Shown: one piece after another, positions 63,336-64,000 of the stretch | How positions within the stretch are numbered: position 1 is the first letter of the stretch | Layout: each line of letters starts with the position of its first letter | From: an uncultured Pseudomonadota bacterium | GTDB taxonomy: Bacteria > Pseudomonadota > Gammaproteobacteria > Ga0077536 | DNA length: 64,000 nt | Direction of reading: 5' to 3' | Assembly (NCBI GenBank): GCA_902557415.1 | Contig: CACEAA010000002.1 | Span: 1-64,000 of the forward strand | The notes under the pieces: generated by a model | Databases searched by the model: none | What the model saw: only the letters and a program-made list of their open reading frames with translations | What the model was told of the DNA's origin: nothing | Program-made: the position numbers and the translations under genes

Positions 63336-64000
63336 ATGAAAAGAAGACAATTACTTAAAGGGGGAGTCGCTGCAACCCTATCAGCAGGACTGAATCCTTT
63401 GACGAAACTAAGTGCGATGACAAACCAGCCTCGTATTCTGGTGGTATTTGAATTGTCTGGCGGCAATGATGGACTAAATACTGTTATTCCTTATCGAAAC
63501 GACGACTATTATAGAGCCAGACCAAATATAGGGTTACGCCCAAACGAGATCTTAAAGCTAGATGACGAGTGGGGAATGAATTTAGGCTTAGCCGGTCTTA
63601 AGCAACAGTGGGATAAAGGGAATGTTGCGGTAATCCATGGCTGTGGTTATGAGCGGCCATCTTATTCTCATTTCACCTCCATGGCCTACTGGCATACCGC
63701 CTCACCAAACAGCGGCGATGCCTACGGGTGGTGTGGGAAAACAGCCGACTTCCTAGCGCCGGATGCTCCAGAAAACTTTATTATTAACATTGACACATCG
63801 CAATCGTTAGCGGTGACCAGTCGTTATCACACACCTGTCGTTTTTGATGATCCTGATCTCTTTCGCCGCATCAATCCTAATGGCGTGATGACAATACCAC
63901 CCAACGGTCCGACGGGAAATCCTGGAACTGAAACGACTCGTACCTTTCTCAGCTCGGTCGCAGCCAGTGCCAAATCCTCTTCGCGAAAAGTAAGAGAAGC
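63336..64000 (+). CDS. DUF1501 family protein, cut by the window end
   Basis: The ATG at 63336, with AGAGG upstream, begins MKRRQLLKGGVAATLSAG, a twin-arginine-like leader (Arg-Arg near the start), then ILVVFELSGGNDGLNTV, the DUF1501 signature related to sulfatase/phosphatase-like proteins. The window ends after 221 codons; family members are about 380-450 residues, so roughly half is missing. It lies 21 bases after DUF1800. Export across the membrane is likely, function unknown. Confidence 0.93.
   Translation, partial: MKRRQLLKGGVAATLSAGLNPLTKLSAMTNQPRILVVFELSGGNDGLNTVIPYRNDDYYRARPNIGLRPNEILKLDDEWGMNLGLAGLKQQWDKGNVAVIHGCGYERPSYSHFTSMAYWHTASPNSGDAYGWCGKTADFLAPDAPENFIINIDTSQSLAVTSRYHTPVVFDDPDLFRRINPNGVMTIPPNGPTGNPGTETTRTFLSSVAASAKSSSRKVRE

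Noticed and set aside
1-64000. CRISPR arrays, insertion sequences, integrases, rRNA genes or further tRNAs
   Set aside because: None were recognised; repeats seen are gene paralogues and short palindromes.
1-64000. Other selenoprotein genes with in-frame TGA
   Set aside because: No other gene is cut at a TGA inside a conserved motif; gene lengths otherwise match their families.

Overview
The window reads as chromosomal DNA of a bacterium of modest GC content. It is most likely a heterotrophic, probably marine, gammaproteobacterium. That placement is inferred from the E. coli-like selA, selB and selC genes, the mix of acyl-CoA dehydrogenases, crotonases, quinoproteins and luciferase-like oxidoreductases, and the absence of clear phage or transposon genes; it is not proven. 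Genes are tightly packed (59 CDS calls plus one tRNA) with only one obvious transcription factor.

Layout. 1-1448: the 3' part of an SDR, an unrecognised gene and a small DUF1289 Fe-S-type protein. 1547-8213 (minus strand): a compact selenocysteine locus running from 8213 downwards: crotonase, an AhpD/CMD-family protein with an in-frame TGA, selA, selB, a class C beta-lactamase-like esterase and the selenocysteine tRNA. The TGA at 6662-6664 falls exactly at the second cysteine of the AhpD C-x-x-C motif, and the reading frame continues for 123 codons, so this is a selenoprotein of 364 residues and not a truncated gene. 8311-14626: a fused tandem acyl-CoA dehydrogenase, then a three-subunit molybdenum hydroxylase with a MoaD/ThiS-like carrier. 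14690-19879: EthD-like protein, RND/MMPL exporter with a LolA-like partner, and a sterol desaturase-type membrane hydroxylase. 19900-21650: a divergent LysR regulator and flavodoxin-fold reductase. 21658-28131: cytochrome c-quinoprotein, a Gld-type ABC export system with a DUF4340-like protein, and a secreted metallo-beta-lactamase-fold hydrolase. 28254-31416: GTP cyclohydrolase II, a luciferase-like oxidoreductase and an acyl-CoA dehydrogenase.

31421-37062 (minus strand) is a six-gene operon: Rieske oxygenase, NicX-like ring-cleavage dioxygenase, MetX-like alpha/beta hydrolase, amidase, Rieske ferredoxin and maleate isomerase. Together these could take a hydroxylated pyridine-type ring to fumarate. 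37219-40420 holds a crotonase, two plus-strand genes and a 3-hydroxyisobutyrate dehydrogenase-like enzyme. 40476-44819 holds two quinoprotein alcohol dehydrogenases, both with the Asp-x-Asp signature of lanthanide-dependent enzymes, flanking a MxaJ/XoxJ-like periplasmic protein. 44881-51049 holds crotonases, a CoA-type Nudix hydrolase, and an operon of acyl-CoA dehydrogenase, DUF3237, luciferase-like oxidoreductase and acetoacetate decarboxylase-like protein. 51103-55789 is an operon of acyl-CoA ligase, SDR and two paralogous luciferase-like oxidoreductases. 55928-64000 carries a lipocalin, a tungsten aldehyde oxidoreductase family protein, two amidohydrolases, and a DUF1800-DUF1501 pair cut by the window end.

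Overall the region is an accessory catabolic and redox island. Its enzymes use selenium, molybdenum, probably tungsten, PQQ with probable lanthanide, flavin and Fe-S centres. The strongest single observation is the AhpD-like selenoprotein encoded in the same transcription unit as its own decoding factors.
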